DNA from: Chitinophagaceae bacterium
Lineage (GTDB): Bacteria > Bacteroidota > Bacteroidia > Chitinophagales > UBA10324
NCBI GenBank assembly: GCA_016704325.1
Contig: JADJAG010000006.1
Location: forward strand, 186,001-250,000
Reading direction: 5' to 3'
Length of the DNA: 64,000 nt
Of this stretch, positions 8,893 through 17,242 are shown one piece after another. The position numbers and the translations under genes were made by a program. Each line of letters starts with the position of its first letter. Positions within the stretch are counted from its first letter, which is position 1. Under the pieces are notes generated by a model. That model was not told where the DNA came from. It worked only from the letters and a program-made list of their open reading frames with translations, and ran no database searches.

Positions 8893-9567
8893 ATGGAAAA
8901 AACCAACTACGTCAAACACTATATTGCCGGTGAAGCGCTCTGTCTTTTACCTGAACGAGCAATTTTTTGGGAGCGCAGGAAGAGCTTATTCATCGCTGAT
9001 CTGCACCTTGGCAAGAGCGGTCATTTCAGAAAGGCGGGAATCGCGGTGTCTTCATTAATCCATCATCATGATTTGGAAAGGTTATCAGGTATTATCACGG
9101 AATGGAAAGTGGCATGTGTTTACCTGTTGGGAGATTTGTTTCACAGCAATCACAACAGCGAATGGAAACATTTTACCGATTGGCGTATGCAGCATCCAGA
9201 GGTGGAAATACATTTAATTAAAGGTAACCATGACATACTGGATGATTCGATGATTTGCAGTGGAAAGATGGTGGTGCATGATACATCATATATACTCGAA
9301 CCCTTTTTCCTTTCTCATCAGACTGTGAACATGCCACCGGGAAATTATTACCAATTCAATGGACACATTCATCCCGGAGCCCGGTTACATGGAAAAGGAT
9401 TGCAGTCGCTGACTTTCCCTTGTTATTTTTTCGGAAAAACGGGAGCTATCTTGCCGTCATTTGGTGGTTTTACGGGTCATGTTGTGCTTCATCCTTCGGG
9501 CGATGACGCTGTTTTTATTATTTATAATAACTCTGTAAAGCAAATGCCCGGATTAGTGAGGCAATAG
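8893..9567 (+). CDS. pdeM: Ligase-associated DNA damage response endonuclease PdeM
   Basis: A 224-residue calcineurin-like metallophosphoesterase. Metal-binding motifs in order are DLHLGK (36-41), GDLFH (80-84), GNHD (111-114) and GHIH (157-160), all intact. PdeM is a Mn-dependent phosphodiesterase or endonuclease of the helicase-linked DNA repair cluster. The 12-bp spacing from the helicase gene upstream supports both the assignment and co-transcription. The stop is followed by the ~85-bp hairpin repeat array, which may end the transcript. Confidence 0.9.
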   Translation: MEKTNYVKHYIAGEALCLLPERAIFWERRKSLFIADLHLGKSGHFRKAGIAVSSLIHHHDLERLSGIITEWKVACVYLLGDLFHSNHNSEWKHFTDWRMQHPEVEIHLIKGNHDILDDSMICSGKMVVHDTSYILEPFFLSHQTVNMPPGNYYQFNGHIHPGARLHGKGLQSLTFPCYFFGKTGAILPSFGGFTGHVVLHPSGDDAVFIIYNNSVKQMPGLVRQ

Positions 9568-9589
9568 CCTATTTCCACTGGTGTTTAAC

Positions 9590-9980
9590 AAAAGCAAACC
9601 ACGAAGCACACAAAGAAAATTATTAACCTAGACCCGGATTGAAGTAACTCCCCCTCTGTGTGCTCTGTGGTCTCAAAAAAGGTAACCACTGGGAACACAA
9701 AGAAAAGCTTACCTAGATCTGCTTTGAAGCTATACCGCCTTTGTGTCCTTTGTGGTTTCAAAAAAGGCAACCACGGAGAACACAAAGAAAAGCTATCATA
9801 GATCTGCTTTGAAGCTATACCACCTCTGTGTACTCTGTGGTTTACTCTGTGGTTTCAAAAATGGTAACCACGGAGCACACAGAGAAAAATTTACATAGAA
9901 CTACTTTGAAGCTATACAGCCTTTTTGTATTCTAAGGTTTCAAAAAAGGTAACCACGGAGAACACAAAGAAAAATGTCAT
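9590..9980. repeat. About five ~85-bp tandem repeats with internal hairpins
   Basis: Units begin with the 'aaccac' core near 9594, 9681, 9766, 9863 and 9949 (spacing 85-97 bp; the longest carries a duplicated tttactctgtgg). Each reads roughly ggtaaccacggagaacacaaag, an AT-rich middle, then cctttgtgtcctttgtggtttc. The two ends are near-complements, so each unit can fold into a hairpin. The array lies between two convergent genes (pdeM and yqgE). Open frames through it are artefacts. Confidence 0.85.
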
Positions 9981-10019
9981 AGATCCGGATTTTTACAATG
10001 TATCATCCGGAAGCAGATA

Positions 10020-10571
10020 CTAATTCAAACTCGGATGCTCCGGGAAGTTGGCAATAATCTGGTACCGGTCACCCATGTTACGCAATACGGTGCGCCAGAG
10101 TTCTTTCGGATCTTCTTCGAAGAGGTATTCCGATAATCCTTTACCTATGAACCATGAATTTTCCTTCACTTCCCGGTTCAGTTGGCCCTCTTCCCATCCT
10201 GAATAACCGAAAAAAAAGCGTATTTCCTCAGGTTGCAGTTGTTTTGTATCGAGCAGAAAAATAAGCCTTTCAAAATCACCGCCCCAGTAAATGCCTTCCT
10301 GTACTTCTGTAGCATCGGAAAACAGGTCGCCCCGTTTATGCAGGTAATGGAGTGTATTCGGTTGCACGGGACCACCATAGAAGATATTGTTTTCAACAGC
10401 CGGAAAGTCCTCCACTACCTCATGTACCTTCATTTCTGTCGGCTTGTTGAGGATGAGCCCAAAAGCGTTTTCATTCCTGCATTCACATAGAAAGACCACA
10501 GCGCCTTTGAAATAAGGATCTTCCATGAAAGGTTCTGCGATCAATATTTTTCCTGAAGCAACAGTTTCCAT
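10020..10571 (-). CDS. YqgE/AlgH family protein (UPF0301)
   Basis: 183 residues from the ATG at 10571, which gives the usual N-terminus (METVASGKILIAEPFM) and the family's usual length of about 185. An upstream in-frame start at 10622 would add 17 residues without family similarity. Family motifs visible are FKGAVVFLC, FGLILNKPT, FYGGPVQ, GGDFERL and FFGYSGWEEGQL. The biochemical function of YqgE/AlgH is not settled; it was once thought to be a transcription factor in Pseudomonas. It is predicted cytoplasmic. The gene ends 40 bp from the 85-bp repeat array and no operon partner is seen. Confidence 0.93.
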   Translation of the reverse strand: METVASGKILIAEPFMEDPYFKGAVVFLCECRNENAFGLILNKPTEMKVHEVVEDFPAVENNIFYGGPVQPNTLHYLHKRGDLFSDATEVQEGIYWGGDFERLIFLLDTKQLQPEEIRFFFGYSGWEEGQLNREVKENSWFIGKGLSEYLFEEDPKELWRTVLRNMGDRYQIIANFPEHPSLN

Positions 10572-10692
10572 GTTCTGTATTGTTGGTTTGATAAAGTAAC
10601 AGCATTGACGCTGAAACACCAAAAAAATAAGTCCGGAATATGGTGAAGTGTGAATAAGTTACGCACTGGTTCTTTCATTCGGAAATAAAATT

Positions 10693-10700
10693 TATTTTTG
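10693..10700 (+). promoter_or_regulatory. -7 promoter box of tRNA-Arg
   Basis: TATTTTTG fits the Bacteroidota -7 consensus TAnnTTTG and lies 22 bp before the tRNA. A weak ttc/ttt -33 candidate lies around 10671-10676; it is not convincing. Confidence 0.5.
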
Positions 10701-10722
10701 CATCCTCGATTACATCACAAAC

Positions 10723-10799
10723 GGTCCCGTAGCTTAATTGAATAGAGCATCTGACTACGGATCAGAAGGTTACAGGTTTGACTCCTGTCGGGATCACCA
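10723..10799 (+). tRNA. tRNA-Arg (anticodon ACG)
   Basis: A complete cloverleaf with acceptor GGTCCCG/CGGGATC (one G-U), anticodon arm TCTGA-CTACGGA-TCAGA giving anticodon ACG, a 5-nt variable loop, T arm ACAGG/CCTGT, discriminator A and genome-encoded CCA. The adenosine at position 34 should be deaminated to inosine by TadA to read CGN codons. Position 19 is A (10741) and position 56 is U (10779), where G19 and C56 are almost universal, so the D-loop/T-loop tertiary pair appears to be A19-U56. It is followed directly by a terminator. Confidence 0.96.
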
Positions 10800-10800
10800 A

Positions 10801-10825
10801 AGGCTGCCTAGTGCAGCCTTTTTTG
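10801..10825 (+). terminator. Rho-independent terminator after tRNA-Arg
   Basis: A 7-bp perfect stem aggctgc/gcagcct with loop ctagt, followed by a run of T, starts one base after the tRNA CCA end. Confidence 0.85.
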
Positions 10826-11038
10826 TTGTGATCAGGAATTTGGCTTCAAGCAAGAGTAAATACAATGTGTAAGTGCTTTTGATTAATGCAGCACAGAATA
10901 ATAGTTAAAACTGCCTTCATTGCCGCTGATTATTAATCGGGTTCTTAATACCGTCCTCTTCTCGGCAGTGGCAAGACCTGAGAGAAGATTGAACGTATAT
11001 CATTATTATTAAAGGAAAATGGTTATCAAGTGACTTTA

Positions 11039-11445
11039 ATGGTGATTCAAACACTTGTGCTGTGAACCATCTGTTATGCATACATAAACAATTGCGCATT
11101 AGATGCCGCTAAGATCTTCAACTATTCATTCAATAAGAAAGCAGCTATTTATGTTGCTAAAGTTTCATTCAACAATATTTATTGCATTCTGAGATAGTCA
11201 TGTTCTCATTTCCACACCATTAAAGTGCTAACGGAACTGCAGGAATGGACAGAGGTAATAGATGTTACGATAGAGATAATTAAAAAATCGCTGAAGTCTG
11301 AGTTTAAAGATTTTGAAGATGCTATTCAGTAATATGGTGCTAAAAGTTATAGTAGGTTTGATAGCATTGTAACACCGACACAAAGGATTTTAAAACGTGG
11401 TTACTGTTGCATTTACTACGAAGAAATCGCTGTCATTTTTTTGAA
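11039..11445 (+). pseudogene. Decayed PIN-domain (VapC-like) toxin gene
   Basis: Fragments of a PIN-domain protein can be read in successive frames. From 11102 comes DAAKIFNYSFNKKAAIYVAK continuing VSFNNIYCILR, stopped by TAG at 11195. From about 11224 comes VLTELQEWTEVIDVTIEI then KKSLKSEFKDFEDAIQ, stopped by TAA at about 11329. From about 11370 comes NTDTKDFK. These match the order of the central strand, the acidic DFEDA motif and the TRNxKDF end of Bacteroidota PIN toxins. A degenerate N-terminal IDTN-like stretch may lie at 11039-11070. At least two stops and frame changes make it inactive. No intact antitoxin gene is visible upstream. Confidence 0.7.
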
Positions 11446-11604
11446 AGTAACATCAACTAACTTCAATGCCCGGTATCGTTTTATTGTTTATTTTGCTATT
11501 GTAACCTCGATGGATAAAAGTTCAGCAGAAGATTAATGTTTAGCATGAATTCTTTCTGTGCCGCGTAACTGGTTTTTTCATGCATCTTTTTTAAAAATTA
11601 GCTT

Positions 11605-11793
11605 CTAATTGCTAAGTGGCTTTTCGCCAGGAGAGCACTTTGGGCAATAGCATAAGTTATCAATTAACTTCCAACCCTGCAGTGAAAAGTAATGCGCTGC
11701 ATCCGGTTTATCTGACCTTATTTCAGCGGAGCGTATACAGGTAGTGCATTGAATGATGGAGGTGGTAACTATCTTGCTTTGCAACTCTTTCAT
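11605..11793 (-). CDS. Small CxxC...CxCPxC protein, putative zinc ribbon
   Basis: A 62-residue protein from the ATG at 11793 (MKELQSKIVT). An in-frame ATG at 11904 would add 37 residues of unconvincing sequence. The core is CTTC, then about 28 residues including a short aromatic stretch (HYFSLQGWKL), then CYCPKC, which suits a single zinc-binding knuckle pair. It has no signal peptide. I do not recognise a named family. It stands alone between the PIN pseudogene and the P-type ATPase and is transcribed away from the latter. The cysteine spacing supports a real gene, but the length leaves doubt. Confidence 0.5.
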   Translation of the reverse strand: MKELQSKIVTTSIIQCTTCIRSAEIRSDKPDAAHYFSLQGWKLIDNLCYCPKCSPGEKPLSN

Positions 11794-12025
11794 GGTTTTG
11801 AAGTTTTGTTTAGATGAGGTTTCTAAATCATGTTTCACCTGCAACAGGTGTGAAAACTGTAACCGGGAGTTTTGTGCTGTTCCTGGCACTACTGCTATTG
11901 CCACCCAATTATACTTTTATCTTATGTATAAGTTGCACAAAAAAAACTGAAAACGGATAACTCTCACGGTTATCGTTGATGTCGCATGATGGTGGTTCGT
12001 AATTTCTTGAATATCTTTAGCCGGT

Positions 12026-14644
12026 ATGAACTGGCATTTGGAACAGGTAGAAAAGGTGCTGCAATTGACAGGCAGCAGCGAAAGCGGGTTGTCGACCGCT
12101 GAAGTGGAAAAGCGGGCTATTGAGTATGGCCATAATGAAATCACCGGGGCAAAGAAGAAACCGGCTATTTTTTTGTTTCTGAATCAGTTCAAGGACTTTA
12201 TGATTCTTGTGCTCATTGCCGCAGCCGTTATATCAGGCCTGATCGGCGATCTGACTGATACTATTGTAATCATCACTATCATTATTCTGAATGCCATTGT
12301 CGGTTTTATACAGGAGTTTCGGGCTGAACGTGCTATTGAGGCATTGAAAAAGATGACGGTGATTAATGCCACGGTGATCAGGAACAATGCGGTTACAACC
12401 GTATCTTCTATCGCATTGGTTCCGGGTGATATCGTTCTGCTTGAAGCAGGCAATATTCTGCCTGCCGATATCAGGTTATGGGAAACGTTTCAGCTAAAGA
12501 TCAATGAATCATCTCTTACAGGTGAATCGTTAGCGGTAGCAAAACATACTGCAGCACTTACGAATCCTGATCTCACCGTTGGTGATTACCGCAACATGGC
12601 TTTTAAAGGAACACATGTTTCTTACGGAAGAGGAAAAGGAATAGTTGTTGCCATTGGAATGTCAACGGAATTGGGAAAAATTGCCAGCTTGTTGCAGGAA
12701 CCCGGCATACAAACGCCTCTTCAAAAAAGGCTTGCGAAATTTGGAAGAAACCTGGCCTATATCATCCTGGTTATTTGCGCTGTCGTTTTTTTAGTGGGTT
12801 ACCTGCGCGGCGAAGAGATCGTACTGATGTTGCTGACTTCTTTATCGCTGGCCGTAGCCGCGATACCGGAAGCACTTCCTGCGGTAATAACCGTTGCATT
12901 GGCAATCGGTGCATCAAAACTGGTGAAGAAGAATGCATTGGTTCGAAAGCTTCCTGCTGTAGAAACATTGGGTTCTGTTACTTATATCTGTACTGATAAG
13001 ACCGGCACCTTAACACTGAATAAAATGACGGTTGATGAGATTGCCGGAAATGATTTTCAGATAAGTAAAAGTCAGCAGGCTGCGGATATCTGCAAGGCTA
13101 AAGAGAATGAGTGGTTCCTGCATGCGATGGCATTGAATAATGACGTTTATAACGATGAAAACGGCATGTTGATTGGCGACCCTACAGAAGTGGCCTTATA
13201 TGAATTTGCTTATGCAAATACATTTGTGAAATCAGCGCTCGAACAGCAATTTCCGAGGGTAGCGGAAATTCCTTTTGATGCGGAGCGCAAACGCATGACT
13301 ACCATACACAAGTATGGTGATAAATATATGGTATTGGTGAAAGGCGCCATGGAAATGATGATGCAAAGAGTTGCTGTTGCCGAAAACGTAAAAGTGTGGG
13401 AACCTCCGCTCAACGATATGTTGCAGAACGGCTTACGGGTTTTGGGATTTGCCATGAAGGAACTGGATGTTTTGCCGGAAGAAATTACACCTGAGCTTAT
13501 CGAAAATGAGTTGCATTTAGTTGGCTTGGCCGGTATTATAGATCCTCCCCGGCAGGAAGCGATGGCAGCAGTGCAGGAATGTAAGTCTGCCGGCATCAGG
13601 CCGGTAATGGTTACAGGAGATCATCCGATCACGGCTGCAAATATTGCAAAAAGACTTAGCATCATCGCTTCTGCTGAAGACCGGATCATTTCCGGTGATG
13701 AGATGAGGGCAATGAGTGATGAGCAGCTGGAGGAAGCAGTAGAGCATACGAAAGTATATGCAAGGGTTTCGCCTGAACAAAAACTGAAGATTGTGAGGGC
13801 CCTTCAAAAAAGGGGAGAGTTTGTGGCCATGACGGGCGATGGGGTGAATGATGCACCGGCCCTGAAGCATGCTGATATCGGCATTGCCATGGGCATTACC
13901 GGCACTGATGTGGCCAAAGAAGCTGCACACATGATCTTGCTTGACGATAATTTTACCACCATTGTGAATGCTGTAAAAGAAGGTCGGAGAATCTTTGATA
14001 ACATACGCAGGTTTATCCGGTATGTACTCACCGGGAATTCAGCAGAGATTATCACCATATTCATGGCACCGTTTTTTGCTTTGCCTATTCCATTGTTACC
14101 GATTCAAATATTGTGGATTAACCTGGTTACCGATGGATTACCCGGACTGGCACTTGCAGCAGAGCCGGCAGAAAGGAATGTAATGAGCAGACCCCCCAGA
14201 AATCCCGGACAAAGCATCTTTGCCGATGGGTTGGGCACACATGTTATTTGGGTTGGTATGTTATTGGCCGCGCTTACGATCGGAACGCAGGCCTATGCCA
14301 TATATATAGCGGATATGCACTGGCAAACGATGGTATTTACGGTATTATGCCTTGGTCAATTGATGCATGTGATGGCAATCCGTTCGGAAGAGGTGTCGTT
14401 GTTTACGATGGGAATTTTTTCTAACCGGCCGATGATTATTACCGTGGTAATTACCTTTATACTGCAGCTTGGAATCATCTACCTGCCTTTCTGCAATACC
14501 ATTTTTGAAACACAGCCACTGACGCTTACCGAGCTACTTGCCTGCATCCTGATCTCATCCATAATACTTATAGCAGTGGAGATAGAAAAAGCAATGCGGA
14601 GAAGGCGAAAAAGAAAAGCAGGATTACAAATATCACAGCAGTAA
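12026..14644 (+). CDS. P-type Ca2+-transporting ATPase (type IIA)
   Basis: An 872-residue P-type ATPase with a cation-ATPase N-terminal domain, M1-M2 pair, actuator loop with TGES (165-168), M4 with P281-EALP, phosphorylation motif DKTGTLT with D324, the nucleotide-binding domain, GDGVNDAP hinge, and M5-M10. M6 has the ILWINLVTDGLP signature typical of SERCA/PMCA-like pumps (N and D cation ligands). Together these indicate ATP-driven calcium (possibly manganese) export across the inner membrane. The M4 motif is PEALP rather than the commoner PEGLP. No heavy-metal CPC motif is present. It is not clearly in an operon; the next gene (pfkB) faces it, 17 bp away. Confidence 0.92.
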   Translation: MNWHLEQVEKVLQLTGSSESGLSTAEVEKRAIEYGHNEITGAKKKPAIFLFLNQFKDFMILVLIAAAVISGLIGDLTDTIVIITIIILNAIVGFIQEFRAERAIEALKKMTVINATVIRNNAVTTVSSIALVPGDIVLLEAGNILPADIRLWETFQLKINESSLTGESLAVAKHTAALTNPDLTVGDYRNMAFKGTHVSYGRGKGIVVAIGMSTELGKIASLLQEPGIQTPLQKRLAKFGRNLAYIILVICAVVFLVGYLRGEEIVLMLLTSLSLAVAAIPEALPAVITVALAIGASKLVKKNALVRKLPAVETLGSVTYICTDKTGTLTLNKMTVDEIAGNDFQISKSQQAADICKAKENEWFLHAMALNNDVYNDENGMLIGDPTEVALYEFAYANTFVKSALEQQFPRVAEIPFDAERKRMTTIHKYGDKYMVLVKGAMEMMMQRVAVAENVKVWEPPLNDMLQNGLRVLGFAMKELDVLPEEITPELIENELHLVGLAGIIDPPRQEAMAAVQECKSAGIRPVMVTGDHPITAANIAKRLSIIASAEDRIISGDEMRAMSDEQLEEAVEHTKVYARVSPEQKLKIVRALQKRGEFVAMTGDGVNDAPALKHADIGIAMGITGTDVAKEAAHMILLDDNFTTIVNAVKEGRRIFDNIRRFIRYVLTGNSAEIITIFMAPFFALPIPLLPIQILWINLVTDGLPGLALAAEPAERNVMSRPPRNPGQSIFADGLGTHVIWVGMLLAALTIGTQAYAIYIADMHWQTMVFTVLCLGQLMHVMAIRSEEVSLFTMGIFSNRPMIITVVITFILQLGIIYLPFCNTIFETQPLTLTELLACILISSIILIAVEIEKAMRRRRKRKAGLQISQQ

Positions 14645-14661
14645 AGGTTGACACCAAACAA

Positions 14662-15600
14662 TCAGCTTACATTGGTTGATGTTACTAATGCATACAGCCG
14701 GTCTGCATCTTCTTTGCTGCACAATTCCGTACCCGGATGTATAGTGGCTGCCGTTCCACAGGCTACACCATATTTTGCTGCTTCTGACAGGCTTTTATCC
14801 TGCGAAAGATAATAAGTGATACCGGCGACCATACTGTCGCCTGCGCCCACCGTACTTTTGCGTTCAACTGATGGGGGAACTAATCGTTCGGCAATTGTTT
14901 CAGTTACCACCATGGCACCTGCAGCACCCATAGAGACCACAATCACATCGCATTTTGCTTTTGCAATAATAGTTCGTGCAACAGCTGGTACATCAGCATG
15001 CGAAATTTCTTTGATGCCCGCAAGGCTGGAAAGTTCGCCGAGGTTTGGCTTGAGCAGGTAAACGCCTTCATCAACAGCATCAGCAAGGGCGGCACCGGAC
15101 GTATCGACAATAAATTTGGCACCTTTATTTTTGGCAATCTTAGCCAGTTGCGCATAAACATTTGAAGGAACGCCAGGGGGCAGACTACCACTGGCAATTA
15201 TAAATTCAGCATCGGTGGCTTCTTCCACTTTTTTCAGGCATTGTTTCCATTCACTTTCGCTCAGTGCTGTACCCGGCATGCCGAATCGGTATTGTTGGTT
15301 TGTCGATTCATCTACTACGATGATATTCTCACGTGTTTCATTGGCCGATGGTATGATCACGGAAGCGATACTTTCCAGCTCTAAGAGGTGGTTGAAGAAT
15401 TTTCCGGTATAACCACCGGATGGAAAGATGGCAGTAGCTTCTCCGCCGAGTTGTTTTATGGCACGGGCAATGTTAATGCCGCCACCACCGGGTTCCAGTT
15501 TAGGAGCGGCACATCTTAATTTCTTATCAGGAACTAAAGCCGGAATGGAAGTGCTCTTATCAATACAAGGACTAAAGGTGATAGTTATTATGGAATGCAT
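14662..15600 (-). CDS. pfkB: 6-phosphofructokinase II (PfkB)
   Basis: A 312-residue ribokinase-fold sugar kinase, close to the length of E. coli PfkB and sharing its long motifs: KLRC-AP at 28-33, EPGGGGIN (36-43), GSLPPGVP, and the catalytic GAGDS (252-256) with base D255. The end GTELCSKEDA parallels the E. coli GTRLCSHDD. It should phosphorylate fructose-6-phosphate with ATP in glycolysis. Other members of the 1-phosphofructokinase/tagatose-6-phosphate kinase group cannot be fully excluded, but the N-terminal half favours PfkB. It is monocistronic and convergent with the Ca-ATPase. Confidence 0.9.
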   Translation of the reverse strand: MHSIITITFSPCIDKSTSIPALVPDKKLRCAAPKLEPGGGGINIARAIKQLGGEATAIFPSGGYTGKFFNHLLELESIASVIIPSANETRENIIVVDESTNQQYRFGMPGTALSESEWKQCLKKVEEATDAEFIIASGSLPPGVPSNVYAQLAKIAKNKGAKFIVDTSGAALADAVDEGVYLLKPNLGELSSLAGIKEISHADVPAVARTIIAKAKCDVIVVSMGAAGAMVVTETIAERLVPPSVERKSTVGAGDSMVAGITYYLSQDKSLSEAAKYGVACGTAATIHPGTELCSKEDADRLYALVTSTNVS

Positions 15601-15769
15601 GGCTCAGGGTTTAATTTGCTCCGGTTTGCTTTCGTCAATGTTTCAAAAGGAAATGCTTGCCGGAATGCGAAGTGTTTGATTAAATTTTTTGAAGCATGCA
15701 AAGATAGAAGCATGTGGCTGAAATACTATAATTTTTGAGAATGTTTGACGCTTTGTATTTTTTGAAATG

Positions 15770-15895
15770 GGTAATAGAATTAGCGCTAAGACGCAAAGCC
15801 GCGAAGAAAAAAGGTTACATATCATATGTAACCTTGTAGCCATTGCTGGTATTTTTAGTACTTACTCCTGGTGTCTTCGCGACTTTTCGACTTAT
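15770..15895. repeat. cgctaagacgcaaagccgcgaag intergenic repeat pair
   Basis: A tagcgctaagacgcaaag segment at 15781-15798 and a partly complementary cttcgcgacttttcgac at 15877-15893 flank the terminator hairpin. The first resembles the repeat at 307-331 (agcgctaagacaccaag), so it belongs to a dispersed family. There is no gene between 15601 and 15915. Confidence 0.55.
15805..15835 (-). terminator. Perfect-stem terminator of the hibernation-factor gene
   Basis: A perfect 11-bp stem aaggttacata/tatgtaacctt with a 3-nt loop. On the minus strand it is followed by a run of T (the aaaaaa at 15807-15812 on the plus strand). It lies about 80 bp beyond the stop of the gene at 15916-17004. Confidence 0.75.
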
Positions 15896-15915
15896 ACTTT
15901 CCTTCAGTTCATGAA

Positions 15916-17004
15916 TCAGTAGTATTGTATGAGGGCTATGTGCCGAAAGTCCTTCAGCAATCCTTTATCTACAAACCGTATGCTGCCACCTGACTCCAAT
16001 ACTTTTTCAATCACCTCGTCAACGGCGTCTTTCATTCGTGTTTCTTTGCTGTCAGTGGATGCAATCAGCTTATTTCCATCGCCGTTATGTATGGGGTAGG
16101 AATAATTGGTCTCTACCACAAGTATGCGGCCCTTGCGGCTCGATGCAGCCATCCAAACATCATGTATGCCTGATGCAAGTTGTTTTCTGCCATCTGCATC
16201 TACAATTTCATTCATCAGTTGTTGTTGACGAAGTTGATGCCATTTCACGGAAGGACCCTTCAATCTCATTTTTAATTCTTCGATGGTGGCTTCTTCAAAA
16301 TTTCCATGTACATAATCCAGGATGTAGCCGGAATTATGGGTAATTTGTTTGAAATGGCCGGCGATCCGGTCTGTGCCTAAAATCACCAGGGGCAGCTGAT
16401 ACTTATTAAGAACGGGTTCCAGTGCGTGATCAATATGATGGAGGAATTTCTCCATGAGAATTTCCTTACGGTCTGTCACATCGGAAAAGTTAGCAACCCT
16501 TTCTGCGATGTCGTTTTTAAATGCTTCCGATGAAGTCGGTATGGCATCGTGTATTTTTTCCAATAAGCCGGTGTCGCCTTTGTAAAGTGCAGCAGTATTG
16601 GCGCTCAGTACTAACATAAGGTATTCACTTTGTTGCGTATTGCTGTAAATCAGGTCCCGGATCTCAAAGGATTCATCGATGACGACTTTTGGAGATACCA
16701 TAATATCTAGGTAGCATACTTTTTCAAAAACCGGTGAAACAAAAATGGCTATGCTCTTTTTACGGGTGTCAAACAAAATGTCTCTGCAAAGAAACCTTAA
16801 TTTTTCAATCACTACCCGGGAAACATCTGCGGGGTATGTTGCCAGAAGCTCTTTCTCTGCATAGTCAAGTGCTGACTTAAGCGTGTGTTCCATTTCTGTC
16901 TGCAGGTTCATTTTTATATCAAATGGCAGCAGGATCGACACGGCAGGACGATAATGTACTGCATGGATCACTTCTTTAATTGCTGATCTTACTTCAGTGT
17001 TCAT
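15916..17004 (-). CDS. Balon/baeRF-type ribosome hibernation factor family protein
   Basis: A 362-residue soluble protein I read as a bacterial archaeo-eukaryotic release-factor-like (baeRF) protein. The N-terminal region (about 1-130) is an alpha/beta domain. The middle (about 150-260) has the LVLSANTAALYKG stretch and a LPLVILGTDRIAGHFKQ segment. The C-terminus (about 280-362) has the eRF1 domain-3 pattern: VWMAASSRKGRILVVETNY, then GGSIRFVDKG and a final HIALIQYY like the GIAAILRY end of eRF1. Members include Balon, which binds the ribosomal A site during cold shock and stationary phase. The GGQ motif of true release factors is not visible. It has its own terminator at 15805-15835. Confidence 0.72.
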   Translation of the reverse strand: MNTEVRSAIKEVIHAVHYRPAVSILLPFDIKMNLQTEMEHTLKSALDYAEKELLATYPADVSRVVIEKLRFLCRDILFDTRKKSIAIFVSPVFEKVCYLDIMVSPKVVIDESFEIRDLIYSNTQQSEYLMLVLSANTAALYKGDTGLLEKIHDAIPTSSEAFKNDIAERVANFSDVTDRKEILMEKFLHHIDHALEPVLNKYQLPLVILGTDRIAGHFKQITHNSGYILDYVHGNFEEATIEELKMRLKGPSVKWHQLRQQQLMNEIVDADGRKQLASGIHDVWMAASSRKGRILVVETNYSYPIHNGDGNKLIASTDSKETRMKDAVDEVIEKVLESGGSIRFVDKGLLKDFRHIALIQYY

Positions 17005-17242
17005 GATGATTTATTTAGTTGATCCAAGCTACTTTTCCTTTAAGCAACATAACCTGATATAAGTCATTGGCAGTTTTGATTTCTATCATGTACAGAAATT
17101 TGCAGGTGAATAACTGAAACTTCATTGATTTATAGCCATGTTTAACACTGAAGCCATAACTGATCTTTATCATCAGGTTTTATGATCTATGCTAGTTTTT
17201 GGAAACAGCAGTATTTTGAACTTTGGATAAAAAGGAGGTGCT

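Noticed and set aside
10572..10622. Upstream start for the YqgE gene
   Set aside because: It adds 17 residues not seen in the family; the ATG at 10571 gives the normal N-terminus.
11605..11904. Longer 99-codon version of the CxxC protein
   Set aside because: The added N-terminus looks random and runs into sequence with no coding character; the ATG at 11793 is preferred.
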